A stretch of 64,000 bases of DNA from positions 1,232,661,312 through 1,232,725,311 of the forward strand of contig CM066031.1 in NCBI GenBank assembly GCA_033557465.1. Reading direction: 5' to 3'. Each line of letters opens with the position of its first letter. Positions within the stretch are counted from its first letter, which is position 1. The position numbers and the translations under genes are program-made. Shown piece after piece: positions 53,942 through 64,000 of this stretch. The notes under the pieces are model-generated. The model had not been told where the DNA came from, searched no databases, and worked only from the letters and a program-made list of their open reading frames with translations. The stretch comes from Ichthyophis bannanicus (Eukaryota; Chordata; Amphibia; Gymnophiona; Ichthyophiidae).

Positions 53942-54812
53942 TATAGGAACACAGTTATCATGGCAGCGGAGGTAGGAGAACCAGAGTGCCCCGAGATATG
54001 GAACTCCTTTTGGGGATCCCAAATAAGAATCACCAGAGTGGCCTCCCTTACGCAGTCGCTATACTTCTTGGCTCACAGGGCGTTCATAACCCCTGTTAAA
54101 ATGGCAAAGTGGAAGCCACAAGCAGGGAACCGATGCTGGTCTTGTATGATGGATACTGGGACACTATCGCATATGATATATTACTATGCGAATCTGCAAA
54201 TTTATTGGAAGCTAGTCTGGCAGCGTATCTCAAATATCCTGGATATACAAATACCTATCATGTATCAAATAATAGTATATAAATCTACAATGGAAATACC
54301 TAAGTTGGATAAACAGGATTATCCACTGTTAGATCTTATGATTAGCTTAGCAGTAAAAGTAATATTAGTGCATTGGAAGAATCTGGAAAGTATAAATATG
54401 GAACACTGTTGGAATCTGCTCTGTCTCCACTGAACATATGAAGAAGTGTATGCAACAAAAAACTCCAATGCTCATAATTGGAAAAAAAATGGAATACCTT
54501 GAATAAATATATGAAACTTAGGTAGACAAAAGAGTATATGCATAAACTTTATTGGTTCAGGATGACTGGCATGCAATACATGGATATATATGCAACTGTT
54601 AGGCATTGTCGGTGAGCAATAGATAACAAATGAACCATAAGAATATGAGAGTCTATAACTAGAATATCGGGGCATGGAGTTGGATCGGATGGGCCAGCTA
54701 TGTTGTTTTCTTTTGTTGTTATAGTTGTAACTACACTGATATAAGTTTATAATGTGTGACTACATGTATGTAATATAAAATGTAATAAAGATATTATTTA
54801 AAAAAAAAAAAA
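53942..54812 (+). mobile_element. 5'-truncated L1 LINE 3' end with poly(A)
   Basis: An open stretch (53939-54433) reads HRAFITPVKMAKWKP, NRCWSCMMDTGTLSHM and YWKLVWQRISNIL, the C-terminal zinc-knuckle-like region of L1 ORF2. A 3' UTR follows with AATAAA (54784-54789) and a pure A run (54800-54812). Only the last part of the element was inserted. No TSD recognised. Confidence 0.75.
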
Positions 54813-56430
54813 GCTATGAGAGTTAAAGAAAAAATTCCATCCTTGAATTGGAATGACACAAGATGCTCAAGGTTCTATGTTGAATGATGCTGAGAAGATC
54901 AAGAAAAGGTGGAAAGAATATACAGAGTTTTAATATGATAAAGATCAAGTGGACCAACAGCCATTTCAACCTGTACCTTATGATCCGGAACCCTTGGTGA
55001 TGAAAGAAGAAGTTGAAGCAGCACTGAAAGCCTTATCAAAGAACAAAGCACCAGGCATTGATGGCATTCCCATAGAAGTATTACAGCAATCTGATGCAGC
55101 TGTCACCATACTTACAAGGCTCTGCCAAGAAATTTGGAAGACAACATTATGGCCAACTGACTGGAAAAGATCCGTGTTTGTACCAATCCTAAAGAAAGGT
55201 GATCCAACTGACTGTGGAAATTATCGCATAATCGCTCTGATCCCACATGCCAGCAAGATTCTACTGAAGATTATTCAAGAGACTACAACCATACCTGGAA
55301 CAAGAACTACCTGAAGTGCAAGCAGGGTTCAGGAAAGGACGAGGAACGAGAGATATCATCGCGGATGTGAGATGGACCCTTGAAAAAACTAAAGAATACC
55401 AAAAGGATATCTATTTGTGCTTTATTGACTACAGCAAAGCTTTTGACTGTGTAAACCATGAGAAACTTTGGGCTACATTAAGAAGCATGGGTATACCAGA
55501 ACACCTGATCGTTCTCTTGCACAATCTGTACGTTGATCAAGATGCAACAGTTCAAATGGAACAAGGAGAAACAGAATGGTTTAAAATAAGCAAAGGTGTA
55601 AGACAAGGCTGCATACTTCCCCCCTACCTGTTTAATTTATATGCAGAACAAATCATCAGAGAAGCAGGATATGTGAAGACAACAGTGGTGTGAAGATTGA
55701 TGGAAGACTCATCAACAACCTTCGCTATGCTGATGATACCATTACTGGCTGAAAGTGATGATCTGAAACATTTGCTTCTCATGATCAAAGAACAGTCTCA
55801 AAATGGGCCTGCACCTTAATGTAAAGAAGACAAAGATCATGACAACTGGCAAAATCAACAGGTTCGTCATTGAAAGAGAAAAAATTGAAATCGTGAACAA
55901 CTTTAACCTACTTGGATCAACTATCAATAAAGAAGCAACAAGCAATCAAGAAATCCGATGACACATTGCTCTTGGCAGAATGGCTATGAAAGACCAAGAC
56001 AAGATTCTCAAGAGCAGAGATGTCTCTCTCCATACAAAGATTTGACTTGTTCAAGCCAGGAAGAAAATTGATGCCTTTGAATTATGGTGCTGGCGGTGAA
56101 TACTGTGTATACCATGGACTGCCCGAAGAACAAATCAGTCAGTACTAGAGGAGATCAAACTTAAGCTTTCTTTAGAAGCTCAGATGACAAGACTTCAACT
56201 TTCATACTTTGGACACATCATGCAAAGAGAGAGATAATTAGAAAAAGACATCATGTTTGGCAAGATAGAAAGTCAACGCAAAAGAGGAAGGCAAGCAATG
56301 AGATGGATTGATGCAAAACAGCAGCTACAGCTACCAGTCTGTCAACAATGAGCCGCCTGACAGAAGACCAAACACAATTTAGGATCACCATGAGTCGATA
56401 CCGACTTGACGGCACTTAACAACAACAACA
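54813..56430 (+). pseudogene. RTE (BovB-like) LINE: RT and 3' end
   Basis: Continues the RTE element cut at 47288. The 54949-55314 segment reads APGIDGIPIEVLQQS, IWKTTLWPTDWKRSVFVPIL and ECGNYR-like CGNYRIIALIPHASKI. The 55316-55693 segment reads QAGFRKGRGTRDIIADVRW, YLCFIDYSKAFDCVNHEKLW (motif A) and GVRQGCILPPYLFNLYAEQI. RYADDT (catalytic YADD) follows at about 55724-55742 in another phase. The C-terminal blocks (FELWCWR; QLSYFGHIMQRE) lie at 56075-56230. The 3' end near 56390-56430 has ccatgagtcgataccgactt and (aac)n, typical of RTE. Frameshifts near 55314 and 55690 and stops kill it. Confidence 0.85.
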
Positions 56431-56582
56431 GCAGGACATCAGGCATAAAATAAATGACTGCTTCTTGGAGCAGCTGGTTCATGAACCGACCAGAGGGGAA
56501 GCCATATTAGACCTAGTGCTTAGTGGAACACCAGATCTTGTGCAAGAGATAAGGGTGTTGGGGCCACTTGGCAATAGTGATC
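56431..56582 (+). pseudogene. CR1 endonuclease fragment, left of L2 insertion
   Basis: Reads NDCFLEQLVHEPTRGEAILD and SGTPDLVQEIRVLGPLG, ending at 'GNSD' where the L2 element begins. CR1 text resumes at 58902 (cagcatgatc... M-I-T-F-D-L). Confidence 0.8.
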
Positions 56583-58901
56583 TTTATCTTTATCTTTATT
56601 GACAACATTTGATATACCGCCTAGGCGTGAGGCATTATAGCGGTGAACAATGAAAAATTACGGGCTGAAGGAAGATACAGGGAGAAAGGAACGCCATTAA
56701 CTTGATAGGAAAGCAATAGAAAAAGCAGGGAGAAAATTAGTGTAGGACAGAGGAGAAGGCTCAGACAGACACTACAGGAAGAAACACAAGGAAGGGAGCG
56801 GGTGAGTGGGAAAACCCATGATGATGGATGATAGAAATGGGCAAGTTATGAATGGCTGGAGGAAGGAGGAGGAAGGTCAAAGGCTTGGCAGAAAAGGTGT
56901 GTTTTGAGGAGAGCTTTAAACCGGGGAAAGGATGCTTCTGTGCGAATAGAGTACGGGAGAGAATTCCAAAGGGCGGGACTTATAAAGAAAAAGGCTGCAT
57001 GTCGTGTTGATTTGAGGCGGGCCTGGGTGGGTGAGGGAAGGAAGAGGCAGTTGCCATATAACGAGCGGAGAATGCGAGGAGTGGGTTGAAGAAAAATGAG
57101 GTCAGCTAAATAGAGAGCCTTATGGGTGATAGTGAGCAACTTGTACACAGAGCGGACCTTAACGGGAAGCCAGTGGAGGGAGAGAAGGCGTGGATTGATG
57201 TGGTCCTGATGTGAAGAGAAAGTAAGGAGGCGTGCAGCTATCTTCTGAATTAATTGCAATCTTCGAATTTGATATTGGGGGAGACCGGAGAGTAGAGAAT
57301 TACAATAATCGAGCCGAGTGATCACTAAAGAGAGAACAAGAGTGACAAGGGACGTGGGTGGGAGAAGAGAGCGAACAGATCTAATCTTGCGGAGATGGAA
57401 AAAGGAACTACGCACCACTCCCGAGATGTGCTGGTGAAACGAGAGTGAAGAATCCAAGGTAACACCAAGATGGCGAAGGGTTGAAACCAGGGGAATAGGT
57501 GAATTTGCCATAGATGGTGACAGGGTAGGTGAAGGAGCCCCAAAGGTGAACCAGATAGCGGCTGATTTAGAGGGGTTAACGATAAGGAAATTTTCACGGA
57601 ACCAGGTGGCAATGGAAGTGAGACAATTGTTGAGGGGGGAGAGGTCGGGAGTTAGAGGTGATGTATGGTGAATCAGGAGGATATCATCAGCAAAAAAGTA
57701 AGTGGATAGGCCGGATTGTTGAATTGATAATGCAATGGGGGCAAGAAAAACATTGAAGAGGAGGGGTGCTAGAATGGAGCTCTGAGGGACGCCGCATTGT
57801 AAGGGGAGAGCGGCAGAGGAGGTGGTACCAGATTGAACAGTGAAGGTGCAGGAGAAGAGAAAGGATTGAAACCACTGGTGAACCGTACCGCAAATCCCAA
57901 CGTCGGATAATCGTGAGAGGAGAGAGCGGTGGTCTACAACATCAAATGCTGCAGAGAGGTCCAGGGAGACGGCAATGGAAAAATCACCCTTTTCGTGAGC
58001 CCGGTGGAGGTCATTTAGAAGTGCCACGAGAATAGTTTCCGTGCTATGACCAGCCCTGAAGCCCGATTGCCGGGGGTGTAGGGAGATAGTGGACTCAAGG
58101 TGTGTGGTGAATTGGTGGAAGACAAGTTTCTCAAGGATCTTGGAAAGGTAGGTGAGATTGGAGACAGGACGCCAGTTGGATGGAATGGAGGGATCGAGAG
58201 TGGGTTTCTTAAGGAGAGGACGGACAAGTTCGTGTTTCCAAACAGTGGGAAAACAGCCAGATGCGAGGCTGGAGATAATAATAGTGAGGGCGAAAGGGAT
58301 AAGTGTGAGTGAAGGGTCGTGTAGCCACGAAGCGGGCAATGGGTCGAGTGGGCAAGTTGTTTTCTGGGAGGTTGTGAATGCTTTGGTGATCTCGGTTATG
58401 GTAATAGGCCGGAATTCATGCCAGGTGTGGGGAAACGTGTGGGTGAGTTGTGGCGAAATGGAAACGACTGCAGCAGGAGAGGTAGGGGGAGGAGAAAGAG
58501 GAGGTGGGCAGGGATTGAATGTGGAGCGAAGGGTCGCAATCTTGTTAAATAAAAAGGTAGATAGAGTTGTGGGACTGGGAGCGGAGGAAGAAAGTGACGA
58601 GGAAGGAGAGAAAGAGGAGGAGGGAGATGTTAAAGAGGAAGAGAGAGAATTCAGGACCTGGTAGAGTTGGCGAGAGGAGTTAGAGGAGGAAGTAATAAGG
58701 CTGGAGTAATAGATTGTTTAGCTGAAGTTATCAGGGAGCGGTAAAGTTTTTGGGACGAGCGGAAAGCAGTGAGAGAGACGTCTGAAGGGTGTTTACGCCA
58801 TAGCCGTGCTGCGCGGCGGAGATGAGTGCGGTGTAAGTAGAGGCCCGGATGATACCAGGGATGGTGCGAGGGGGAATAGGTAGAAGCAGGATGAAGAGGA
58901 G
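56583..58901 (-). mobile_element. L2-type LINE, 5'-truncated, inserted in CR1
   Basis: The minus-strand 3' end at 56583 is ggtatatcaaatgttgtcaa followed by (taaaga)n, a typical L2 tail. The 5' end is truncated at 58901. It splits the CR1 endonuclease with at most one base duplicated. It encodes RT but not the endonuclease. Confidence 0.85.
56846..58339 (-). CDS. L2-clade LINE reverse transcriptase
   Basis: An open frame of 497 codons that continues upstream to about 58690 (the 58339 start is a TTG, not a real start). RT blocks: LVRPLLKKPTLDPSIPSNWR, PVSNLTYLSKILEKLVF, HPRQSGFRAGHSTETILVAL, AVSLDLSAAFDVVDHRSLL (motif A), LQCGVPQSSILAPLLFNVF and YFFADDILLI (catalytic FADD). The C-terminal LLSLHWLPVKVRSVYKLLTI and ALWNSLPYSIR blocks are L2 signatures. 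No stop within RT; one probable frameshift near 58710. A relatively young copy, unable to move alone without its endonuclease. Confidence 0.85.
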   Translation of the reverse strand: MPASWLHDPSLTLIPFALTIIISSLASGCFPTVWKHELVRPLLKKPTLDPSIPSNWRPVSNLTYLSKILEKLVFHQFTTHLESTISLHPRQSGFRAGHSTETILVALLNDLHRAHEKGDFSIAVSLDLSAAFDVVDHRSLLSRLSDVGICGTVHQWFQSFLFSCTFTVQSGTTSSAALPLQCGVPQSSILAPLLFNVFLAPIALSIQQSGLSTYFFADDILLIHHTSPLTPDLSPLNNCLTSIATWFRENFLIVNPSKSAAIWFTFGAPSPTLSPSMANSPIPLVSTLRHLGVTLDSSLSFHQHISGVVRSSFFHLRKIRSVRSLLPPTSLVTLVLSLVITRLDYCNSLLSGLPQYQIRRLQLIQKIAARLLTFSSHQDHINPRLLSLHWLPVKVRSVYKLLTITHKALYLADLIFLQPTPRILRSLYGNCLFLPSPTQARLKSTRHAAFFFISPALWNSLPYSIRTEASFPRFKALLKTHLFCQAFDLPPPSSSHS

Positions 58902-61247
58902 CATAGCATGATCACGTTTGATTTAATTAGTGGAGGAGGGATAGTAAGGAAATCCACAGTACTACCTTTTAACTTTCGAAAGGGAGACTAAGATAAAATG
59001 AGGAAAATAGTTAAGAAAAAACTAAAAGGAACAGTTGCAAAGGTTAAAGATTTACATCAAGCTTGGGTGTTGTTGAAAAATACTATGTTGGAAGCCCAGA
59101 CCAGCTGTATTCCATGCTTTAAGAAAAGTGGAAGGAAGTTCAAAAAACTACCTGCATGGTTTAAAGGTGAGGTCAGAGAAGCTGTTGTTGCCAAAAAAGC
59201 ATCTTTCAGGAAATGGAAAAAAGAGCCAAACGACGAAAACTGGAAACAGCACAAGCACTGGCAAGTCAAATGCAAGGCATTGATAAGGCAGGCAAAGGGA
59301 GAATTTGAGAAGAAGCTTGCTGCAAAAGCAAAAATGCGAAATAAAGACTTTTTCAAGTACATTCGTAGCAAAAAACCTGTGAGAGAGTCAGTTGGTCCAT
59401 TAGATGATAGAAGGGTTAAGGGGCACTAAGAGGCGACAAGGCAATAGCGGAGAGACTGAATGAATTCTTTGCTTCGGTCTTTACTGAGGAAGATGTAGGG
59501 ATGTTACCCATGACTGAAGTGGTATTTAAAGGTGCGGCAGAATTGAAGGAAATATCGATACATCGGGAAGATGTTTTGCAACTATTAGATAAACTGAAGA
59601 GTAGCAAATCACCTGGGCCGGATGTTATACATCCAAGGGTGTTGAAAGAACTGAAATATGAGATTGCAGACCTGCTATTAGTAATCTGTGAATTTTCATT
59701 AAAATCATATGTAATACCTGAAGATTGGAGGATCGCCAATGTAACGCCAATTTTTAAAAAGGGTTCCAGGGGTAATCCGGAAAACTACAGACCGGTGAGC
59801 CTGATGTCAATACTGGGAAAAATGGTAGAAACCATCATAAAGAACAAAATTACTCAGCATGTAGATAGTCATGGCCTAATGGGAGACAGCCAACATGGCT
59901 TTAGACAAGGAAGATCTTGTCTTACTAATCTGTTATGGTTTTTTTGGAGGTGTGAATAAACAGGTGGACAAAGGTGAGTCGGTTGATATAGTGTATCTGG
60001 ACTTTCAGAAAGCCTTTGACAAGGTCCCTCATCAGAGACTTTTGGCAAAACTAAAGAGTCATGGGATAGGAGGCAGTGTACTATTGTGGACCAGGAACTG
60101 GTTAAAAGATAGAAAGCAGAGGGTAGGGCTAAATGGCCAATTTTCCCAATGGAGAAAGGTGAATAGTGGTGTACCCCAGGGATCTGTGCTGGGTCTGCTG
60201 CTTTTTGACATATTCATAAATGAAGTGGAAAAGGGAATAACGAGTGAGGTTATCAAATTTGCAGATGACACAAAACTATTTAAGGTTGTTAAAACCCAAG
60301 AGGATTGTGGAAAATTGCAAGAGGATCTTGATAAATTGGAAGACTGGGCATCAAAATGGCAGATGAAATTTAATGTGGACAAGTGCAAAGTTATGCACCT
60401 AGGGAAGAATAACCCAAACTATGGTTACAAGATGCAAGGTTCCACATTAGGAACCACCACCCAGGAAAAAAATTTAGGCATCATTGTGGATAACATGTTA
60501 AAACCCTCGGCCCAGTGTGCAGTTCGGCCAAGAGAGCAAATAGAATGCTAGGTATCATAAGGAAAGGAATGGAAAATAAAACAAAAGATATTATAATGCC
60601 TCTATATCGTTCCATGGTGAGACCGCACCTTGAATATTGTGTGCAATTCTGGTTGCCGTATCTTAAAAAGGATATAGTGTTATTAGAAAAGGTTCAGAGA
60701 AGAGCCACCAAAATGATAAAGGAGATGGAAGGATACCCCTATGAAGAAAGGCTAAAAAGGTTAGGGCTCTTCAACCTAGAAAAGAGACAGCTGAGGGGAG
60801 ATATGATAGAAGTCTATAAATTAATGAACGGAGTGGAGTTGGTAAACCTAGATTGATTGTTTACGTTATCAGAATATAGAAAGACTAGGGGACATGCAAT
60901 GAAGCTACAGGGTAAACTATTTAAGACTAATAAAAGAAAATATTTTTTCACTCAACGTGTAATCAAACTCTGGAATTTGTTATCGGAGGATGTAGTAAAG
61001 GCTGTTAGTGTAGCTGGGTTTAAAAAAGGTTTTGAGAAGTTCCTGGAGGACAGGTCCATAAATCATTATTAAGAAGAGACCCAGGATATCAATGCTTGAC
61101 CCAGTACAAGCATTGTGGAACCTGTGTCTTTTGGGGAAACTGCTAGGTTCATATGACCTAGCTTGGCCACTGTTGGAAACAGGATACTGGGCTTGATGGA
61201 CCTTGGTCTGACCCAGTATGGCCTATCTTATGTTCTTATGTTCTTAA
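58902..61247 (+). pseudogene. CR1 ORF2 remainder and 3' end, right of L2 insertion
   Basis: Segments: 58998-59429 (KGEVREAVVAKKASFRKWKK; endonuclease-RT linker), 59501-59959 (SPGPDVIHPRVLKELKYEIA, NYRPVSLMSILGKMVE, SQHGFRQGRSCLTNLL), 59895-60551 (DIVYLDFQKAFDKVPHQRLL, SGVPQGSVLGLLLFD, FADDTKLF catalytic box), 60515-60856 (LEKVQRRATKMIKEMEGYPY) and 60857-61072. Frameshifts near 59425, 59940 and 60530 and a TGA near 60855 interrupt it; RT motifs themselves are preserved. The 3' UTR ends in tgatggacc...tctgaccc and ttcttatgttctt at 61247. Confidence 0.88.
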
Positions 61248-62716
61248 GGTATCAAGCATGCACCTTAATGCCCTAAAGTGGCTGTCACTTTATCACCAGA
61301 TAAGGTAACCCCTTCAAAAGCCAATGTAAAAGTGATGAATGGAAGGACAGGTGAGAGCTGAAGGGCTTGTCAGATCCATGGGCATCTGACGTGCCAGCCA
61401 GTAAGTGTGGTGAGCATGTGGGAGGCAGCTGTACCTATGCACTGGGGGTGCCCATGTAAAACGCTATAATGTCAGTGTGTTGCATAGGATGGGGAAGACG
61501 TGTCCCCCAGTAGAGTCAGAAGTGGCATGATTTGGCTTTGAAAAGGAGGATGGAGCAGTAGTGGTGGCGTGAAGATCAGGCACAGGAGAGGCATGAGTGA
61601 AGCATCCAAATGCAGAAAACCTGTGAAGGCCATGGTGTAGCAGCTTTCATGAGAAAACATGACTGCACATTGTCGCCATAGGCTGATGGATGGACTGAAG
61701 GAAGGATGGCGGCAGAGGAGAGTGTAGCATGGCTGGCAGCTCCCAAGGTACCGGAGGTGCCGTCTCCATTGCATTTGTACTGTGTTGGAAAAACATGTGT
61801 CTGTGCAACATGTAAGGTTTGATACCAGATATGTGGGTCTCACACCTGTCGCAGTCACCCAACCACCATACAAGCTGCTGTTATCTGTAAACCGAGCTGA
61901 TTTTGAAGAGCACGGTATAGAAAAAACTTTAAATAAATAAAGAAAAAATAAATACAACAACCCAGGCAAAAGTGCATACAACTGGACAGGAGTTGCTCAA
62001 ACTGGGCAAAAGGAGCACGTACAGACATGATTTGATACCTGCAAGTGGCTATCTGAATGGTTGGATGTGTTTGCATATAATGCAGAGATGTGATGGAGCC
62101 AAAGTTATACAGTCACAGGCATGATGTCATATCTGACTAATGTTGTACAAGTAGGTTACTGCTGTATGCATGTAATTGCCTGTTAGTATACCGCTGTATC
62201 TGTGCAGTCACATTGGATTATGTTGTACAGAAAAAGTGGTAATGTCTGATGAAATACAGGGATTGTAAGAACCTGCAGTCAGCTGAGGCAATGAAGGGTT
62301 AGGTAACCTGCCCAAGGTCATCTGCCCAAGGTCACAAGGAGGTGTGGGCAATCCATGAAGATTGTGGCATACAAAAATGCCACAGTAAAACATTCCAAAT
62401 TGTCACAAAAAGGAGCACTAGTGGGCCTCCAATGTTGGCATCCTGGGTCCCAAGTCAGTGCCATGAGCATTAGGCCACAGCTCCAAGCTGTTGCTAGATA
62501 TCTGCAGGGTGAACATGTTTGACCTCCTGCAATGGGCTGCAGCAGAGCCAATAAAGCCATGCTCTCAGAAGGGCATAATAGTGAATAGTCTTTTTGTTGA
62601 CCCAAATTGTGGCCAGAACGCATAACAAACTATAAGAATGTGTGTCTGCCAATCACAGCTGAGCCCAGACTGTTACAAGCAGTGGGAATCAAACCCCTGT
62701 CCACAACTTAGGGGGA
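61248..62716. other. Stretch with LINE tail and SINE-like pieces
   Basis: No gene recognised. About 61870-61960 (plus) reads gtaaaccgagctgattttga, then aactttaaataaataaag, a LINE 3' tail. About 62255-62485 holds ggttaggtaacctgcccaag and a repeated 'tctgcccaaggtcac', the body of the local tRNA-derived SINE, with a B-box-like element near 62440. Confidence 0.5.
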
Positions 62717-62812
62717 ACCTAAGAACATAAGAACATAAGATATGCCATACTGGGTCAGACCAAGGTCCATCAAGCCCAGTATTCTGTTTCCAACAGTGGC
62801 CTAACCTAGCAC
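62717..62812 (-). mobile_element. CR1 LINE 3' end, minus strand
   Basis: Inverse of the CR1 terminal motif: agaacataagaacataagat, then ctgggtcagaccaaggtcca and gtttccaacagtgg. It is cut at 62813 by the hAT-type element. Confidence 0.8.
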
Positions 62813-62954
62813 CAGGGCCGGCCCGTCCATTGAGCAAGAATGTTTTTTGCACAGGGCCCCGCGTTTCAGGGGGCCCCGCGCAAAAAACATTCTTCAGCAT
62901 CCCAAGTTTTAAAAAAAAAAAACCAAACCGGCTGCTTCTGCCGCGGCAGCAGCA

Positions 62955-63248
62955 AGAGCTCTGCCGCGGGGCCCCCCCCTGCCCGGCAGAGCCTCCGTGC
63001 ATCCTCAGCAGCTTTCTTCATGTCCAAAACGCGGGCTTCTTTCAGAGCCGCGAGAGTTTCCTTTCTCGCGGCTCTGTTAATCCCGCCGAGGGTGATGGGA
63101 TTTCCCATCAGCCCCGCGGGATTAAGAGAGCCGCGAGAAAAGAAACTCTCGCGGCTCTGAAAGAAGCCTGCGTTTTGGACATGAAGAAAGCTGCTGAGGA
63201 TGCACGGAGGCTCTGCCGGGCAGGGGGGGGGGCCCCGCGGCAGAGCTC
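62955..63248. repeat. Long hairpin (arms about 146 bp)
   Basis: The left arm agagctctgccgcggggccc... pairs with the right ...ggccccgcggcagagctc; the axis is at tgatgggatttcccatca (63093-63110). Core and layout match the hairpin at 22364, with different outer sequence (ctcgcggctctg arms). Confidence 0.85.
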
Positions 63249-63329
63249 TTGATGCTGCCGCGGCAGAGCTCTTGATGCTGCCGCGGCAGAAGCAGCCAGT
63301 TTGGTTTTTTTTTATTTTAATTTGGAATG

Positions 63330-64000
63330 ATAGGGGGGGGGGGGGGGGTTAGGACTGGGAATGGGCGAGGGGGGGGGGGGCTAAACTGGAAGTGGGCTGA
63401 TGGGGGGGGGTGGTGAGGACTGGTAATGGGCCGGGGGGGGGGGCTGGTTAGGACTGGTAATGGGCCAGGGGGGGGGTGGTGGTTAGGACTGGTAATGGGC
63501 CATGGGGGGGAGCCAAAGACTTGAAGTGGGCTGATGGGGGGGGGTTAGTACTGGTAATGGGCCATGGGGGGTGGAGGCTAGGACTGGTAATGGGCCATGT
63601 GGGGGGGCTAAGTGGGCAGGGGGGGGTTAGGACAGGTAAAGGGCCATGGGGGGGGAGGCTAGGACTGGTAATGGGCTGATGGGGGGGGGTTAGGACTGGT
63701 AATGGGCTATGGGGGGGCTAAGTGGGCTGATGGCGGGGTTAGGACTGGTAATGGGCTATGGGGAGGGGGCTAAGGCTGGAAGTGGGGGGGTAGGACTGGA
63801 AATGGGCTGATGGGGGGGCTAAGACTGGAAATGGGCTGATGGGGGGGTAGGACTGGTAATTGACTATGGGGAAGGGGCTAAGGCTGTAAGTGGGGTGGTA
63901 GTACAGGAAATGGGCTGATGGGGGGGGTTAGGACTGGTAATGGGCTATGGGGGGGCTAAGACTGGAAGTGGGCTGATGGGGGGGGTGGTTAGGACTGGTA
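63330..64000. repeat. G-rich minisatellite, continues past window
   Basis: Units ggttaggactggtaatgggc plus runs of 5-14 G, the same consensus as at 22668. Dense G-quadruplex potential on the plus strand. Confidence 0.85.

Larger units (their letters stand above)
62813..64000. mobile_element. Second hAT-type element with hairpin and G-rich minisatellite (runs off window)
   Basis: Starts cagggccggcccgtccattg inside the CR1 tail, with cctagcac just before as the possible 8-bp TSD. Like the 22289 copy it has a subterminal GC-rich block, a long hairpin and then the same ggactggtaatgggc minisatellite. The right end is beyond the window, so TIR pairing and TSD cannot be checked here. Confidence 0.7.

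Overview
The window looks like vertebrate nuclear DNA made almost entirely of transposable elements in nested layers. I found no intact single-copy host gene, no rRNA or tRNA gene and no prokaryotic feature. CR1, L2, L1 and RTE (BovB-like) LINEs, tRNA-derived SINEs, Gypsy elements, hAT and piggyBac-like DNA elements and two tyrosine-recombinase retrotransposons (DIRS and Ngaro types) occur together. That mix fits a tetrapod. A large amphibian genome, perhaps a caecilian, is my best guess, but this is inference.

Layout. 1-2204: C-rich minisatellite, a diverged hairpin and low-complexity DNA. 2205-5390: a decayed Gypsy element with integrase upstream of reverse transcriptase, split by a 1152-bp hAT element. 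5553-7440: LINE fragments. 7467-11480: a nearly full-length but broken CR1 on the minus strand. 13070-14060: an L1 ORF1 remnant. 14383-19362: a spliced but degraded Myb/SANT-like gene of the Harbinger/MYPOP type. 15530-22100: several tRNA-derived SINEs and a foldback element carrying a SINE and a TTAA-flanked MITE. 22289-24269: a hAT-type element with 8-bp target-site duplications (TSDs), a 236-bp hairpin and a G-rich minisatellite. 24295-30978: a complete-ended LTR element with 1.5-kb LTRs and a 4-bp TSD. It encodes a SCAN-like capsid, protease, dUTPase, RT and RNase H, but no integrase. 32462-34452: a CR1 copy holding a 630-bp DNA element. 34708-44011: further CR1 copies, one split by a structurally complete DIRS retrotransposon (34934-40957) with three open frames. 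45790-56430: an RTE LINE split by about 7.5 kb that contains a Ngaro-like element, small palindromic elements and an L1 3' end. 56431-61247: a CR1 copy split by an L2-type LINE. 62717-64000: a CR1 tail and a second, edge-truncated copy of the hairpin-plus-minisatellite hAT element.

Only the DIRS element (three open frames, 117/117 identical arms) and perhaps the L2 reverse transcriptase look young. The dUTPase Gypsy element has complete ends, but its coding frames are broken. The rest is decayed. The observations most worth following are the integrase-less dUTPase Gypsy element beside a relative with integrase-first order, the intact DIRS element, and the repeated hairpin plus G-rich minisatellite design.
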